In this document: piece after piece, positions 39,311 to 47,205 of the stretch
Layout of the letters: each line of letters opens with the position of its first letter
Numbering within the stretch: position 1 is the stretch's first letter
Assembly (NCBI RefSeq): GCF_000384215.1
Contig: NZ_KB913032.1
Location: 4,915,665 to 4,979,664, forward strand
Length of the DNA: 64,000 bases
Reading direction: 5' to 3'
Source: Amycolatopsis alba DSM 44262
GTDB taxonomy: Bacteria; Actinomycetota; Actinomycetes; Mycobacteriales; Pseudonocardiaceae
Position numbers and translations under genes: made by a program
The notes under the pieces: model-generated
Seen by the model: the letters and a program-made list of their open reading frames with translations, nothing else
What the model was told of the DNA's origin: nothing
Database searches by the model: none

Positions 39311-42133
39311 TCAATCGCCGTCCACGCGGTGAGACCGGCCGAGCGCGGAACCCAATTCGGTGCGTCCGGTGATCCCCAGTTTCCGGTAGGCGCCGGACAA
39401 ATGCAGTTCGACGGTGCGGCGGGTCAGGTGCAGCGCCTCGGCGATCTCCCGGTTCGTGAGACCTTGTGACGCCATCACCGCGACGCGGTACTCCTGTTTG
39501 GTGAGGCCGTGTTCGTTGTCCTTCGCCGTCGCCAGGCTCGTCCGCGCGGACCGCAGCGCTTCGGCCGCCCGTCCCGTGAGCGGACGCGCCCCGCAGTGCT
39601 TGCCCGCCTGCGCGGCCCGCCGCAGCGTCACGACCGCCTTCTCGCCCTGTCCATGCCGGGCCTGGAGCGAGCCGAGTTCGGTCAAGGCTTCGGCCAGCGC
39701 CAGTTTCGCGGTCGATCCGCCGAGGACGTCGACGGCCTTGGCAAGCAGGCGTTCGGCCTCCTCGCCGAGCCCGTCCTCGCGGACGAGACCGGCCGTGGTC
39801 AGCGCGCCGCCGAGGATTCTCGGCGTCCCCCACCGTTCCGCGGCGTCGAGGTCCTCCTCGGCGAGCCGGGCGGCCGCGTCGGTGCGCCCGAGCGCCAGCG
39901 CGGTGCGGGCCGCGTGCGCGCGCCAGGGGGCGAAGCCGGGGAAGCGCATGCCGTGGTGTTCGAGACGGCGGCCGCAGCCGCGGAGGTCTTCGTAGCCGAG
40001 TTCGGGTTCACCGGTGGCCGCCCGGAGCCTGCCGCGCGCGTAGAGCAGGTAGTTGTGCGTGAAAAGTGCTTGTGTGGCGCCGAAATCGATTTTGCCCAGC
40101 AGGGCGGCCGCGACTTCGTGGCGGCCGAGGTCGACCGAGATCTCGATCAGCCTTGCCGCGCACAGCACCGCGATCGGGCACCGGCTGCCCGCGCCGCGTT
40201 CGTCGAACTGCCGCACCAGGGATTCGTAATGGACACTCGCGCGCACCAGGTCGCCGCCCGCCTGCAGGGCGATCCCGCGGGCGAGAGTGGCGAGGGCGCC
40301 CTTCGGCACATGGAAGTCCCACGGCAGGCGTTCGGTGTCGAGTACCTGGCAGAGCTTGTCGGTGAGGGCGGCCTCGTCGGCGAGCACGGCCGTCGCGAGG
40401 GTGAAGAAGTAGGGCTGCTCGAACAATTCGGGCTGCTCGCCGGACAACGCCTCGCCGAAATGCCGGACGGCGTCCGCCGAAGACTTCCCGCTCCGCACCG
40501 TGTCGAGCGCGAGCAATCCCGACCGGCTCTGTCGCGCGGCGGGATCGTTCAGCGGCGCCCATTGCCGCTCGAAGTCGCGGAAGTCCGGCGGCGGCCCGAG
40601 CCTGCTGCCAGCCTCGGCGAGATAGGTCATGCACAGCAGCGGCCAGACGGCGTCGGGCCCGCCCGCGTCGAGCCGGGCGGCGAACTGGCCCGCCGAATTG
40701 ATGGCCAGCCGTGCGTCCGGACCGCAACACAGTGAAAGGATCATGGCCGTCGCGGCGAAGGCCGCGGTTTCGCGGTCGTCGATATGGTCGACGGCTTCGC
40801 GCACCCTGGCGGGCGCCGAATCCGGGTCGCAGTGGAATTCCGCGTGCGCGAGCTGGAGCAGGATCGCCATGCGCTTGCGTTCGCTGAGCCGTTCCTCCAG
40901 CGCCCGCGAGAGGAACCGGACGGAGAGTTCCGGATCGCCTCGCACCACCGAATGCCGGGCGGCCAGCCGCAGCACGTCGACCGCCCAAGGGATCCTGATC
41001 GCGGTCGCTTCCAGGAGGTGGGCGCCGATCCGCTCCGGCTCGGCGCCCGCGTCGTGAAGGAGCCGTGCCGCCCGTGCCTGGGTGACTGCCCTGGTGGTGA
41101 GCGGCATGTCGGCGAGCACCGAGTTGCGGACGAACCGGTAGGTCAGCGCCGGCCGGTGGCTGTTGGTCAGCAGGTGCACGCGCACCATCGTGTCGATGGC
41201 CTCCAGCGCGGTGCTCTCGTCGACCCCCGCGAGCTGCGCCAGCAGGTCGAAACTCGCGTCCTCGCCCAGGATCGCGACGGCTTCGAGCATCTTCGGCGCG
41301 GCGGTGTACTCGTGCGCGCGGACCCGCAGCACCTCGCCGACCATCGCCGACCCCGCGGTGTCCGGATCCATCCCCGGCACCAGACGGCGGCGCAGCGCGC
41401 CCAGCAGGTACGGGTTGCCACCGGTCACCTCACGGCATCGCTCGGCGAACCGCCCGAGGGGGATGCGGAGGAACTCGGCGACGTGCCGCGTTCCCAGCCC
41501 GCGCAGCCGGATCGTCGCCGGAGTGCAGCCGGACATCTCCAGCAGGGCGACCTCGCCGCCCTGCAGATGCCCGATCAGGGAGGTGAGTACGACCATCACC
41601 GGCAGCTGCCCGACGCGATGCCGCAGGTAGGCGAGGCAGCGCATCGACCACGGGTCGGCGAGGTGGATGTTGTCGATGCCGAGGAAGACCGGCCCCTGCT
41701 CGGCGGCGTCGCGGACGGTGCGGAAGAAGACGTCGAGCGCCGCCGTCTGTTCCTGCTCGTTCCGGGGACGGCGATCCGGAAGGGAATCGGCGGCGTGCGG
41801 CCGCGGCGATCCTGGTTCGGCGGGTGTGTGGGTGAGCCCTTCGAGCAGCTGACGGCCGACGCCGCCACTCAGCTGTGTCTCCAGCCGGGACGCGGTGGCG
41901 ATCGCGACGGTGAACCCCGCCGCCTTCGCGAGTTCGCCGGCGGCGCCGAGGACCGCGGACTTGCCCATGCCGAACTCTCCGACCACCACGGCACTGGTGG
42001 CGCGACCGCGCAGGGCGGCCCGGAACAGGCCGGTGATCGTGTCGAGCTCGCTCTCGCGGCCCGGTAACCCGGCGGGAAACTTCGGTACCGAAGGCCCGCC
42101 GAAGGGACTCTCGGGATTTACTTCGGTATGCAC
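39311..42133 (-). CDS. Large LuxR-family (LAL type) ATPase regulator
   Basis: A 940-residue regulator. Residues 24-330 are a STAND/AAA-type ATPase with Walker A GEFGMGKSA at 52-60 and Walker B FLGIDNIHLAD. A long helical TPR-like middle region follows, then a C-terminal LuxR helix-turn-helix at about 870-930 (LTKQEYRVAVMASQGLTNRE, then HLTRRTVELHLSGAYRKLGI). LAL proteins respond to small inducers and activate metabolic or antibiotic genes. The GTG at 42133 has GAAGG 8 nt upstream. The only gene directly behind it is the SfnG-like enzyme, a possible target. Confidence 0.92.
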   Translation of the reverse strand: MHTEVNPESPFGGPSVPKFPAGLPGRESELDTITGLFRAALRGRATSAVVVGEFGMGKSAVLGAAGELAKAAGFTVAIATASRLETQLSGGVGRQLLEGLTHTPAEPGSPRPHAADSLPDRRPRNEQEQTAALDVFFRTVRDAAEQGPVFLGIDNIHLADPWSMRCLAYLRHRVGQLPVMVVLTSLIGHLQGGEVALLEMSGCTPATIRLRGLGTRHVAEFLRIPLGRFAERCREVTGGNPYLLGALRRRLVPGMDPDTAGSAMVGEVLRVRAHEYTAAPKMLEAVAILGEDASFDLLAQLAGVDESTALEAIDTMVRVHLLTNSHRPALTYRFVRNSVLADMPLTTRAVTQARAARLLHDAGAEPERIGAHLLEATAIRIPWAVDVLRLAARHSVVRGDPELSVRFLSRALEERLSERKRMAILLQLAHAEFHCDPDSAPARVREAVDHIDDRETAAFAATAMILSLCCGPDARLAINSAGQFAARLDAGGPDAVWPLLCMTYLAEAGSRLGPPPDFRDFERQWAPLNDPAARQSRSGLLALDTVRSGKSSADAVRHFGEALSGEQPELFEQPYFFTLATAVLADEAALTDKLCQVLDTERLPWDFHVPKGALATLARGIALQAGGDLVRASVHYESLVRQFDERGAGSRCPIAVLCAARLIEISVDLGRHEVAAALLGKIDFGATQALFTHNYLLYARGRLRAATGEPELGYEDLRGCGRRLEHHGMRFPGFAPWRAHAARTALALGRTDAAARLAEEDLDAAERWGTPRILGGALTTAGLVREDGLGEEAERLLAKAVDVLGGSTAKLALAEALTELGSLQARHGQGEKAVVTLRRAAQAGKHCGARPLTGRAAEALRSARTSLATAKDNEHGLTKQEYRVAVMASQGLTNREIAEALHLTRRTVELHLSGAYRKLGITGRTELGSALGRSHRVDGD

Positions 42134-42164
42134 CGTAGAGACCTTCGTGTCGGCTTGCGGCAGA

Positions 42165-42542
42165 CTACTCGAACGTAAGCGGAAGTGGGAGTAATCGCTG
42201 GTCGTCGAGGGGAGCAGGGGTCAAGATGGCCGTATCCGACGACGTCTCCCGAAACCGGCGGGACGACCGTGACGACATCAAAGCCGCGATGACGCACACC
42301 AGGAAGACCACGACGAGGTTGGCCGTGATCGACAGCCGTCCGCAGCGCCGCGCGGCGCCGGGGGACAGGTAGCGCAGATCGGCCCTCGCCAGCGCGTCCT
42401 CCACCGACGTGAATTCCGCGACCCGGCGGCCGCAGCGTGCGCAGCCCCGCAAATGCCTTTCGAAGGCGAACGCCTCGGCTTGGTCGAGCACACCGAGTAC
42501 GTACGCCGCCGCGTCGGTGTGTTTCACCTTTCGCTTCATCAT
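42165..42542 (-). CDS. Zinc-finger (ZAS) anti-sigma factor with one membrane helix
   Basis: A 125-residue protein. The cytoplasmic zinc anti-sigma motif is H30-x3-C34-x2-C37 in ERHLRGCARCGRRV. One membrane helix follows near 73-92 (ITANLVVVFLVCVIAALM), then a short external tail. It is coupled to the ECF sigma gene (the starts and stop form ATGATGA). It would hold the sigma factor at the membrane until a redox or envelope signal releases it. Two adjacent ATG codons are possible starts. Confidence 0.88.
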   Translation of the reverse strand: MMKRKVKHTDAAAYVLGVLDQAEAFAFERHLRGCARCGRRVAEFTSVEDALARADLRYLSPGAARRCGRLSITANLVVVFLVCVIAALMSSRSSRRFRETSSDTAILTPAPLDDQRLLPLPLTFE

Positions 42543-43093
42543 CGCGAACCCAGCTCTCCTAACGACCGTCGCAATGTCCTCATCGCCGCGTACAGCCGTG
42601 ATTTGACCGTTCCCTCCGGGATTCCCAGTATCACCGCCGCCTCTCGGACCGTATGTCCGGTCAGATACGTCTCGTAGATGACCGCCTGATATTTGCTGTC
42701 CAGATAGCGCAGCGCTTCGGAAATGACGAGTACGGACAGTGACCGATCGGTTTGGTCCACCATTTCGGCATTTTCGGAACTGTCCAGCGCCACCTCCTGC
42801 GGGCGGGCCCGCCGGTTTCGCCACCCGTCGATCACGATGCGCCGGGCCACCGTGAGCAGCCAGCCGCGCAGCATTCCGGGTTCACGGTCCAACGTGTCGG
42901 AATGCTGCCAGGCGCGGATCAGCGTTTCCTGGACGACGTCTTCTGTCCATTGCCGATCATGGCCGGTCAGGTACATCACCTGCCCGAACAGTGTCTCCCG
43001 GAAATCCTTGTACAGCAACGAAATCAGCTCTTCGGAAAGCTCGTTCGGCTGATGCTCGCCACCGAATCGGCATTCTCTGCCCACTGCTTCCAT
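42539..43093 (-). CDS. ECF RNA polymerase sigma factor
   Basis: A 184-residue sigma factor from the ATG at 43093 (GGAGG 11 nt upstream); a GTG at 43141 would add 16 residues. Region 2 contains TGHDRQWTEDVVQETLIRAW and GWLLTVARRIVIDGWRNR. Region 4 contains LRYLDSKYQAVIYETYLTGH, AAVILGIPEGTVKSRLYAAM. There is no C-terminal extension. It is paired with the ZAS anti-sigma downstream and is divergent from the redox gene set, so those genes are plausible targets, but no ECF promoter motif was identified. Confidence 0.92.
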   Translation of the reverse strand: MEAVGRECRFGGEHQPNELSEELISLLYKDFRETLFGQVMYLTGHDRQWTEDVVQETLIRAWQHSDTLDREPGMLRGWLLTVARRIVIDGWRNRRARPQEVALDSSENAEMVDQTDRSLSVLVISEALRYLDSKYQAVIYETYLTGHTVREAAVILGIPEGTVKSRLYAAMRTLRRSLGELGSR

Positions 43094-43240
43094 AAAGTTT
43101 GCGACCTCCCCAGCGGTGGAGGATTTCACGGGTCCGTACACCGTAGCGCAGACTATCGCCGTGGACCATGTGCAGTAGTGCTCTATTTGCCATTAGCCGC
43201 CCGGTACGTATGCGGTCGATAAACGGTTCTAAATGTGTCG

Positions 43241-43256
43241 TGTGATGCACATCACA
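43241..43256 (+). promoter_or_regulatory. CRP/GlxR-type binding site
   Basis: TGTGATGCACATCACA matches TGTGA-N6-TCACA exactly, with the dyad continuing one base further on each side (GTGTGATG..CATCACAC). It lies 84 bp before the DUF4142 start and 148 bp from the divergent ECF sigma start, so it can serve either promoter. Actinobacterial CRP-like regulators use this consensus. Confidence 0.75.
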
Positions 43257-43339
43257 CCTGTCGTTTCGGTGAAGATCGAACCGGCCACTCCGGTTCGCCG
43301 TACCCCCAGTGAGGCACTTCGAAGACGGGGACGGGTGAA

Positions 43340-43990
43340 ATGATCTATCGACTGCTCGGAGTGGTGATCGCCTTCCTGGTGACCGGGATGGGAACGCCCG
43401 GCATCGCCTTCGCGGGAATCGACTCCCATGATCGGGAACTGCTCGTACGAGTACGTCAGGCCGGTTTGTGGGAGGGTCCGGTCAGCCGTCAGGCGGAACA
43501 GCGCGGGAGCGCGCAGCGGGTGCGGGAGGTCGGCCGCAAACTCGCCGACGACCACGACCGCCTCGACGCCCAGGTCCGCGAACTCGCGTCGAAGGTCCGC
43601 GTGGAACTTCCCGGCGAGCCCACCGAAGAACAGCGATCCTGGGTCGGCGAGATCACCGGCGCGGGCGGCGCCGACTTCGACCGCCTCTACGTCAACCGCG
43701 CCCGCGCCGCGCACGGCAGCGTCTTCGGTCTCGCTTCCCAGGTCCGGGCCGCCAGCCGCGACGACGCGATGCGCTCCTTCGCCCAGACCGCGGTCGACAC
43801 CGTCATGCGGCACATGACCCTGCTCGAAAGCACCGGTATCGCCGAGACGACCTCGCTGATGGTCGTTTCCACCGGCGGCAACGAACTCGGCGGCGGCGAC
43901 ATCGTGTTCGGCGTGCTCATGGCGGCGGTCGCCGGGGGAGCGACCTTCGGGCTCGTGCGGGTCCTCGGGGCCCAGGGCAGGCGCTCATGA
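43340..43990 (+). CDS. DUF4142 secreted/membrane-anchored helical protein
   Basis: A 216-residue protein. Signal peptide (YRLLGVVIAFLVTGMGTPGIAFA) ends near residue 25. The mature part is a ferritin-like helical bundle with the DUF4142 pattern: SHDRELLVRVRQAGLWEGPV, KLADDHDRLDAQVRELA, FDRLYVNRARAAHGSVFGLA, DTVMRHMTLLE. A C-terminal hydrophobic segment (VFGVLMAAVAGGATFGLV) would anchor it facing outside. The stop overlaps the next start (ATGA). DUF4142 proteins often accompany stress and redox genes; activity unknown. Confidence 0.85.
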   Translation: MIYRLLGVVIAFLVTGMGTPGIAFAGIDSHDRELLVRVRQAGLWEGPVSRQAEQRGSAQRVREVGRKLADDHDRLDAQVRELASKVRVELPGEPTEEQRSWVGEITGAGGADFDRLYVNRARAAHGSVFGLASQVRAASRDDAMRSFAQTAVDTVMRHMTLLESTGIAETTSLMVVSTGGNELGGGDIVFGVLMAAVAGGATFGLVRVLGAQGRRS

Positions 43991-44796
43991 CGGCGTCACT
44001 CCTGGCGGTCATCCCGGCCCCGTCGCCGCACGACAGCGGAGTCCGTGACATCGCCACGCTTTCGGCCCGGTTCGCCTACGTGACGATGTGCCTGACACTG
44101 GCGTGGGGAGTGCTGAGCGCCACCGGCTGGATCAGGCGGGTCACCGGGCACGAGGCGCTGCGCGGCGGTCACGCCGTGCTCGCGGTGTTCAGCCTCGCCA
44201 CCGGTGTCGTCCACGGCCTGTCCTATCTCTTCCTCGACGACGACTCGTTCGGCGTGCTCGCACTGCTGATCCCGTTCGCCGGCGGTGGGTTCGCGCGGCA
44301 CGCGGCGGGCGTCGCCGGACTGGAGCTGTTCATCGCCGTCTCGGTCACCGCGGCGCTGGGCCGGAGGATGAGCGGCCGCGGCTGGCAGCGGTTCCATCAG
44401 CTCGGCTACCTCTCGGTCGGCCTGCTGGCGATCCACTCTTGGCTCGGCGCGGCCGCGAACGGGGATCTCGCGACGGTCTGGCTCGGCGGGATCACCGTGC
44501 TCACCCCCGCCGTCGTGCTCACCGTGCTCCGGGTGCTGCCGCCGCGGACGCTGGTCCGGCTGGGGCTGCTCGACGGCGACACCGGGCGGGGCGAACCGGT
44601 CCGGATCTCCGTCGACGACAAGAAATGCCACCGCTACGCCATCTGCCAGGCCGAGGCGCCGCAGGTCTTCCAGCTGCAAGGGGACGGCCAGCTGCGCTAT
44701 CTGCGGAAACCCGGCGTCAAACAGTTGCCGCTGGTCCAGGCCGCGGTCCGGGCTTGCCCGATGCGGGCCATCCAGCTGAGAGGGGCGGGACAGTGA
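43987..44796 (+). CDS. Heme-b membrane domain fused to a [3Fe-4S]-type ferredoxin
   Basis: A 269-residue two-domain protein. Residues 25-195 hold about six helices with histidine pairs H62/H76 and H137/H150, spaced as in ferric-reductase-like di-heme proteins. Residues 205-265 are a small ferredoxin: C214 and C220 (KKCHRYAIC, CX5C), QAEAPQVFQL, then C257 in RACPMRAIQL. Only three cysteines are present, as in [3Fe-4S] ferredoxins that serve P450s. Electrons could thus pass from the reductase encoded next, through the ferredoxin, to membrane hemes. The fusion is unusual. ATGA and GTGA overlaps join it to its neighbours. Confidence 0.8.
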   Translation: MTASLLAVIPAPSPHDSGVRDIATLSARFAYVTMCLTLAWGVLSATGWIRRVTGHEALRGGHAVLAVFSLATGVVHGLSYLFLDDDSFGVLALLIPFAGGGFARHAAGVAGLELFIAVSVTAALGRRMSGRGWQRFHQLGYLSVGLLAIHSWLGAAANGDLATVWLGGITVLTPAVVLTVLRVLPPRTLVRLGLLDGDTGRGEPVRISVDDKKCHRYAICQAEAPQVFQLQGDGQLRYLRKPGVKQLPLVQAAVRACPMRAIQLRGAGQ

Positions 44797-46076
44797 GCGA
44801 ACGGATCGTGATCGTCGGTGGCGGCCTGGCGGGGCTGCGCTGCGCGGAACGGTTGCGGGAACTGCGGTTCGACGGCGAACTGGTGATCGTCGGCAACGAG
44901 CCGGAGCTGCCGTATCACCGGCCGGCGTTGTCCAAGCAATTGCTGACCGGCACCACGAACCCGGCGGAGATGGCGCTCGCCCGGATCGACGAGATCGACG
45001 CCGAATGGCGGTTCAACACCCCGGCGACGCATCTGCAGCCCGGCCGTCAGATCGTCCATCTGCCCGGTGCGGAGGAACTGCGCTACGACGGGCTCGTCCT
45101 CGCCTGCGGTGTCGAACCGCGGCGGCTTTCCGGTATCCCGCACGGACATCCGCGGGTGGTCGTCGTCCGGACCCTCGCCGACGCCGCCGAGCTGCGCGAC
45201 AACCTCGCCGCCGACCACGGGCCGGTCGCGGTGCTCGGCAGCGGGTTCATCGGCTGCGAGGTCGCCGCGAGCCTGCGCGAAACGGGGCGTGAGGTCACCG
45301 TCATCGGCCGGTCGGCGCAGCTGCTCGGCGAGGTCGTCGGCAAGCACATCGGGCAGAAACTCTCGGCGCTGCACCGGTCGCGCGGGGTGCGGCTGGCGCT
45401 GGGCGCGTCCATCGAGAACTGGCAGACCACGGCGAACGGCCTGCGGCTGCGGTCGTCCGACGGCTGGATCCTGGACGTCTCCTGTGTCGTCGTTGCCGTC
45501 GGGACCGTGCCGTCGATCTCGTGGTTGCGCGGGGCCAAGCTGCCGCTCGACGACGGCGTCGTCTGCGCGCCCACCTGCCATGTGCTGGGGATGGGCAACA
45601 TCGTCGCCGCCGGAGACGTCGCGCAGTGGCCGAACCTGCGGTTCGACGAGACCCCGCGGCGGGTCGAACACTGGCTCAACGCCGTCGAGATGGGCCGGGC
45701 GGCCGCGGAGAACCTCCTCGCCGGTCCGCAGTCTTCACGGCCTTTCGCGCCGGTTCCGCGGTTCTGGTCGGAACAGCACGGCATGCGCATCCAGGCGGGC
45801 GGCATCCCGAAGCTCGGCACCGACACCGTCGCGCTCGCTTCACCCGTCGGTGGCGAACGGCCCGTCACCGGCTTCGTCCGCAAGGGGCGCCTCGTCGGCG
45901 TCGTCGGCCTCGACAGCCCGTCCGCCGTCCTGCACTGGACCACCGAGATCGCGGAGCAGAACCCCGTCCGCCACCAGGGAGAAACGGAGCCGGCCGATGC
46001 GCCGATCGCGGTTGACCATGCTCGTCGTCATCGCGGCGCTCGTCGTGGGCGCCGCGATGTGGTGGCAGGTGGATGA
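44793..46076 (+). CDS. FAD-dependent NAD(P)H:ferredoxin reductase-like protein
   Basis: A 427-residue flavoprotein. The FAD motif is IVIVGGGLAGLRCAERLREL at residues 5-24; PYHRPALSKQLLTG follows as in ferredoxin reductases of oxygenase systems. The NAD motif is VAVLGSGFIGCEVAASLRE, and the second FAD motif GNIVAAGDVAQWP. The C-terminal domain has VEHWLNAVEMGRAAAENLLA. The GTG start overlaps the heme-ferredoxin fusion stop by 4 nt. The last 27 residues (Arg-rich) overlap the next gene. The natural partner is the adjacent ferredoxin domain. Confidence 0.9.
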   Translation: MSERIVIVGGGLAGLRCAERLRELRFDGELVIVGNEPELPYHRPALSKQLLTGTTNPAEMALARIDEIDAEWRFNTPATHLQPGRQIVHLPGAEELRYDGLVLACGVEPRRLSGIPHGHPRVVVVRTLADAAELRDNLAADHGPVAVLGSGFIGCEVAASLRETGREVTVIGRSAQLLGEVVGKHIGQKLSALHRSRGVRLALGASIENWQTTANGLRLRSSDGWILDVSCVVVAVGTVPSISWLRGAKLPLDDGVVCAPTCHVLGMGNIVAAGDVAQWPNLRFDETPRRVEHWLNAVEMGRAAAENLLAGPQSSRPFAPVPRFWSEQHGMRIQAGGIPKLGTDTVALASPVGGERPVTGFVRKGRLVGVVGLDSPSAVLHWTTEIAEQNPVRHQGETEPADAPIAVDHARRHRGARRGRRDVVAGG

Positions 46077-46557
46077 ACCCGCGTCGCTGACGGCGAGCGC
46101 CCCGGTCACCGAAACCCTCCCCAGCCCGCGTGTCCCGCCGTCCGCCACCTCGCGGCCCAGTTCCCCGGCGGACGCTCCGCCCGGCACCCGGCTGACGGCC
46201 GTCCATATGACGCGGATGGGACAGGCCGTCCTCGACGAGACCGGCGCCGTCCTCTTCCGGTACGAACGCGACGACCCGCACAAGGCCCGCTCGGCGTGCC
46301 TCGGGGACTGCGCCGCGGTGTGGGTCCCCGTCACGACCACCGGCATGCCTTCGGTGACCGGCATCGATCCCGCGATCGTCGACACGATCAAACGTCCCGA
46401 AGGCGCCCGGCAGGTGACGTTGGCCGGTTGGCCGCTCTACAAGTTCGCCGACGCGCGTCCGGGTGAATGGACCGGTCAGGGCACCGACCACCTGTGGTTC
46501 GTCGTCCGACCCGACGGGCGGCGCAACCTGAACTGCCTGTCCGGACCCGTGCAGTAG
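45997..46557 (+). CDS. PF03640-type secreted repeat protein, membrane anchored
   Basis: A 186-residue protein. Signal anchor near 8-25 (MLVVIAALVVGAAMWWQV) is followed by a Ser/Pro/Thr linker and two units of the secreted-repeat family: FRYERDDPHKARSACLGDCA with AVWVP, and WPLYKFADARPGEWTGQGTD. Two cysteines (C-x3-C in the first unit) and one near the end (NCLSG) are present. The ATG at 45997 has GGAG 8 nt upstream and lies 80 nt inside the reductase gene in another frame, an unusually long overlap. Such proteins are found beside redox genes; the activity is unknown. Confidence 0.8.
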   Translation: MRRSRLTMLVVIAALVVGAAMWWQVDEPASLTASAPVTETLPSPRVPPSATSRPSSPADAPPGTRLTAVHMTRMGQAVLDETGAVLFRYERDDPHKARSACLGDCAAVWVPVTTTGMPSVTGIDPAIVDTIKRPEGARQVTLAGWPLYKFADARPGEWTGQGTDHLWFVVRPDGRRNLNCLSGPVQ

Positions 46558-46567
46558 GATTCGCCGA

Positions 46568-46961
46568 CGGACGAGTCGGCGGGGCGGCCGCGAGCCGGGA
46601 GACCGGTTCGAGGAAAGTCCGGACTCCACAGGGCAGGGTGGTTGTTAACGGCAACCCGGGGCGACCCGCGGGACAGTGCCACAGAAAACAGACCGCCTCC
46701 GTTCGCGGAGGTAAGGGTGAAACGGTGGTGTAAGAGACCACCAGCGTCCTGGGTGACCAGGACGGCTAGGTAAACCCCACCCGGAGCAAGGTCAAGAGGG
46801 AGCCGCGAGGCTCCTGCGCAGGCGATCGAGGGCTGCCCGCCCGAGCCTGCGGGTAGGCCGCTCGAGCCCGTCGGCGACGGCGGGCCTAGATGGATGGCCG
46901 CCACTCGCTCAGCCGCAAGGCGAGGCGAGGACAGGATCCGGCTTACACGCCGGCTCGTCCG
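46568..46961 (+). ncRNA. rnpB: RNase P RNA (bacterial type A)
   Basis: The ends pair as P1: CGGACGAGTCGGC at the 5' end with GCCGGCTCGTCCG at the 3' end. Conserved core elements are visible in order: GAGGAAAGTCCGGACTCC (46609-46626), ACAGGGCAGGGTGG, CCCGCGGGACAGTGCCACAG-AAA, GGTAAGGGTGAAACGGTGG, AGACCACCAGCG, then GATGGATGGCCGCC and CAGGATCCGGCTTACA near the 3' end. This RNA cleaves tRNA 5' leaders. It lies 10 bp after the secreted-repeat gene on the same strand; promoter not identified, possibly within that gene's 3' end. Confidence 0.97.
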
Positions 46962-46980
46962 TACTCCTTTTAGTAGGGAA

Positions 46981-47035
46981 GTCCGTGAAGGCCTCCTTAC
47001 CTACCTTGAGGGTAGGGAAGGGGGCCTTCACGGAC
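46981..47035. terminator. Hairpin after rnpB (GTGAAGGCC family)
   Basis: 25-bp arms (46981-47005 and 47011-47035) with two mismatches and a TTGAG loop; the left arm begins GTCCGTGAAGGCCTCCTTAC. It starts 19 bp after the RNase P RNA end and is a likely terminator for it. Confidence 0.8.
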
Positions 47036-47126
47036 TTCGGCTTCGGTGAGGGGCAAGTGCCGTTGGAACGAGACCTGCCGTTCATGGCCGCCCCGACCCG
47101 CTCCCACCTGCGCCGGGCCTCCGAAG

Positions 47127-47148
47127 GCGATAGCAAAGGTCCCTTGCT
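47127..47148 (-). repeat. AGCAAGGGACC-family repeat before the SCO6745-like gene
   Basis: GGCGATAGCAAAGGTCCCTT followed by GCT, the same orientation as the copies near 32.9 kb. It lies 58 bp upstream of a gene start, showing the family is not restricted to gene ends. Confidence 0.7.
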
Positions 47149-47193
47149 CCCCTCGCCGCCCTTTCGGACGCTGCCCCTCTGACTACTTGCCGG

Positions 47194-47199
47194 TAGGGT
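47194..47199 (+). promoter_or_regulatory. -10 box TAGGGT for a leaderless transcript
   Basis: TAGGGT, then GCCCCC, then the ATG at 47206. No ribosome site is present. The spacing is identical to that at 58775-58787. Confidence 0.6.
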
Positions 47200-47205
47200 G
47201 CCCCC

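Noticed and set aside
46557..47205. Protein-coding ORFs across the RNase P RNA
   Set aside because: The conserved RNA core elements and end pairing account for the sequence.
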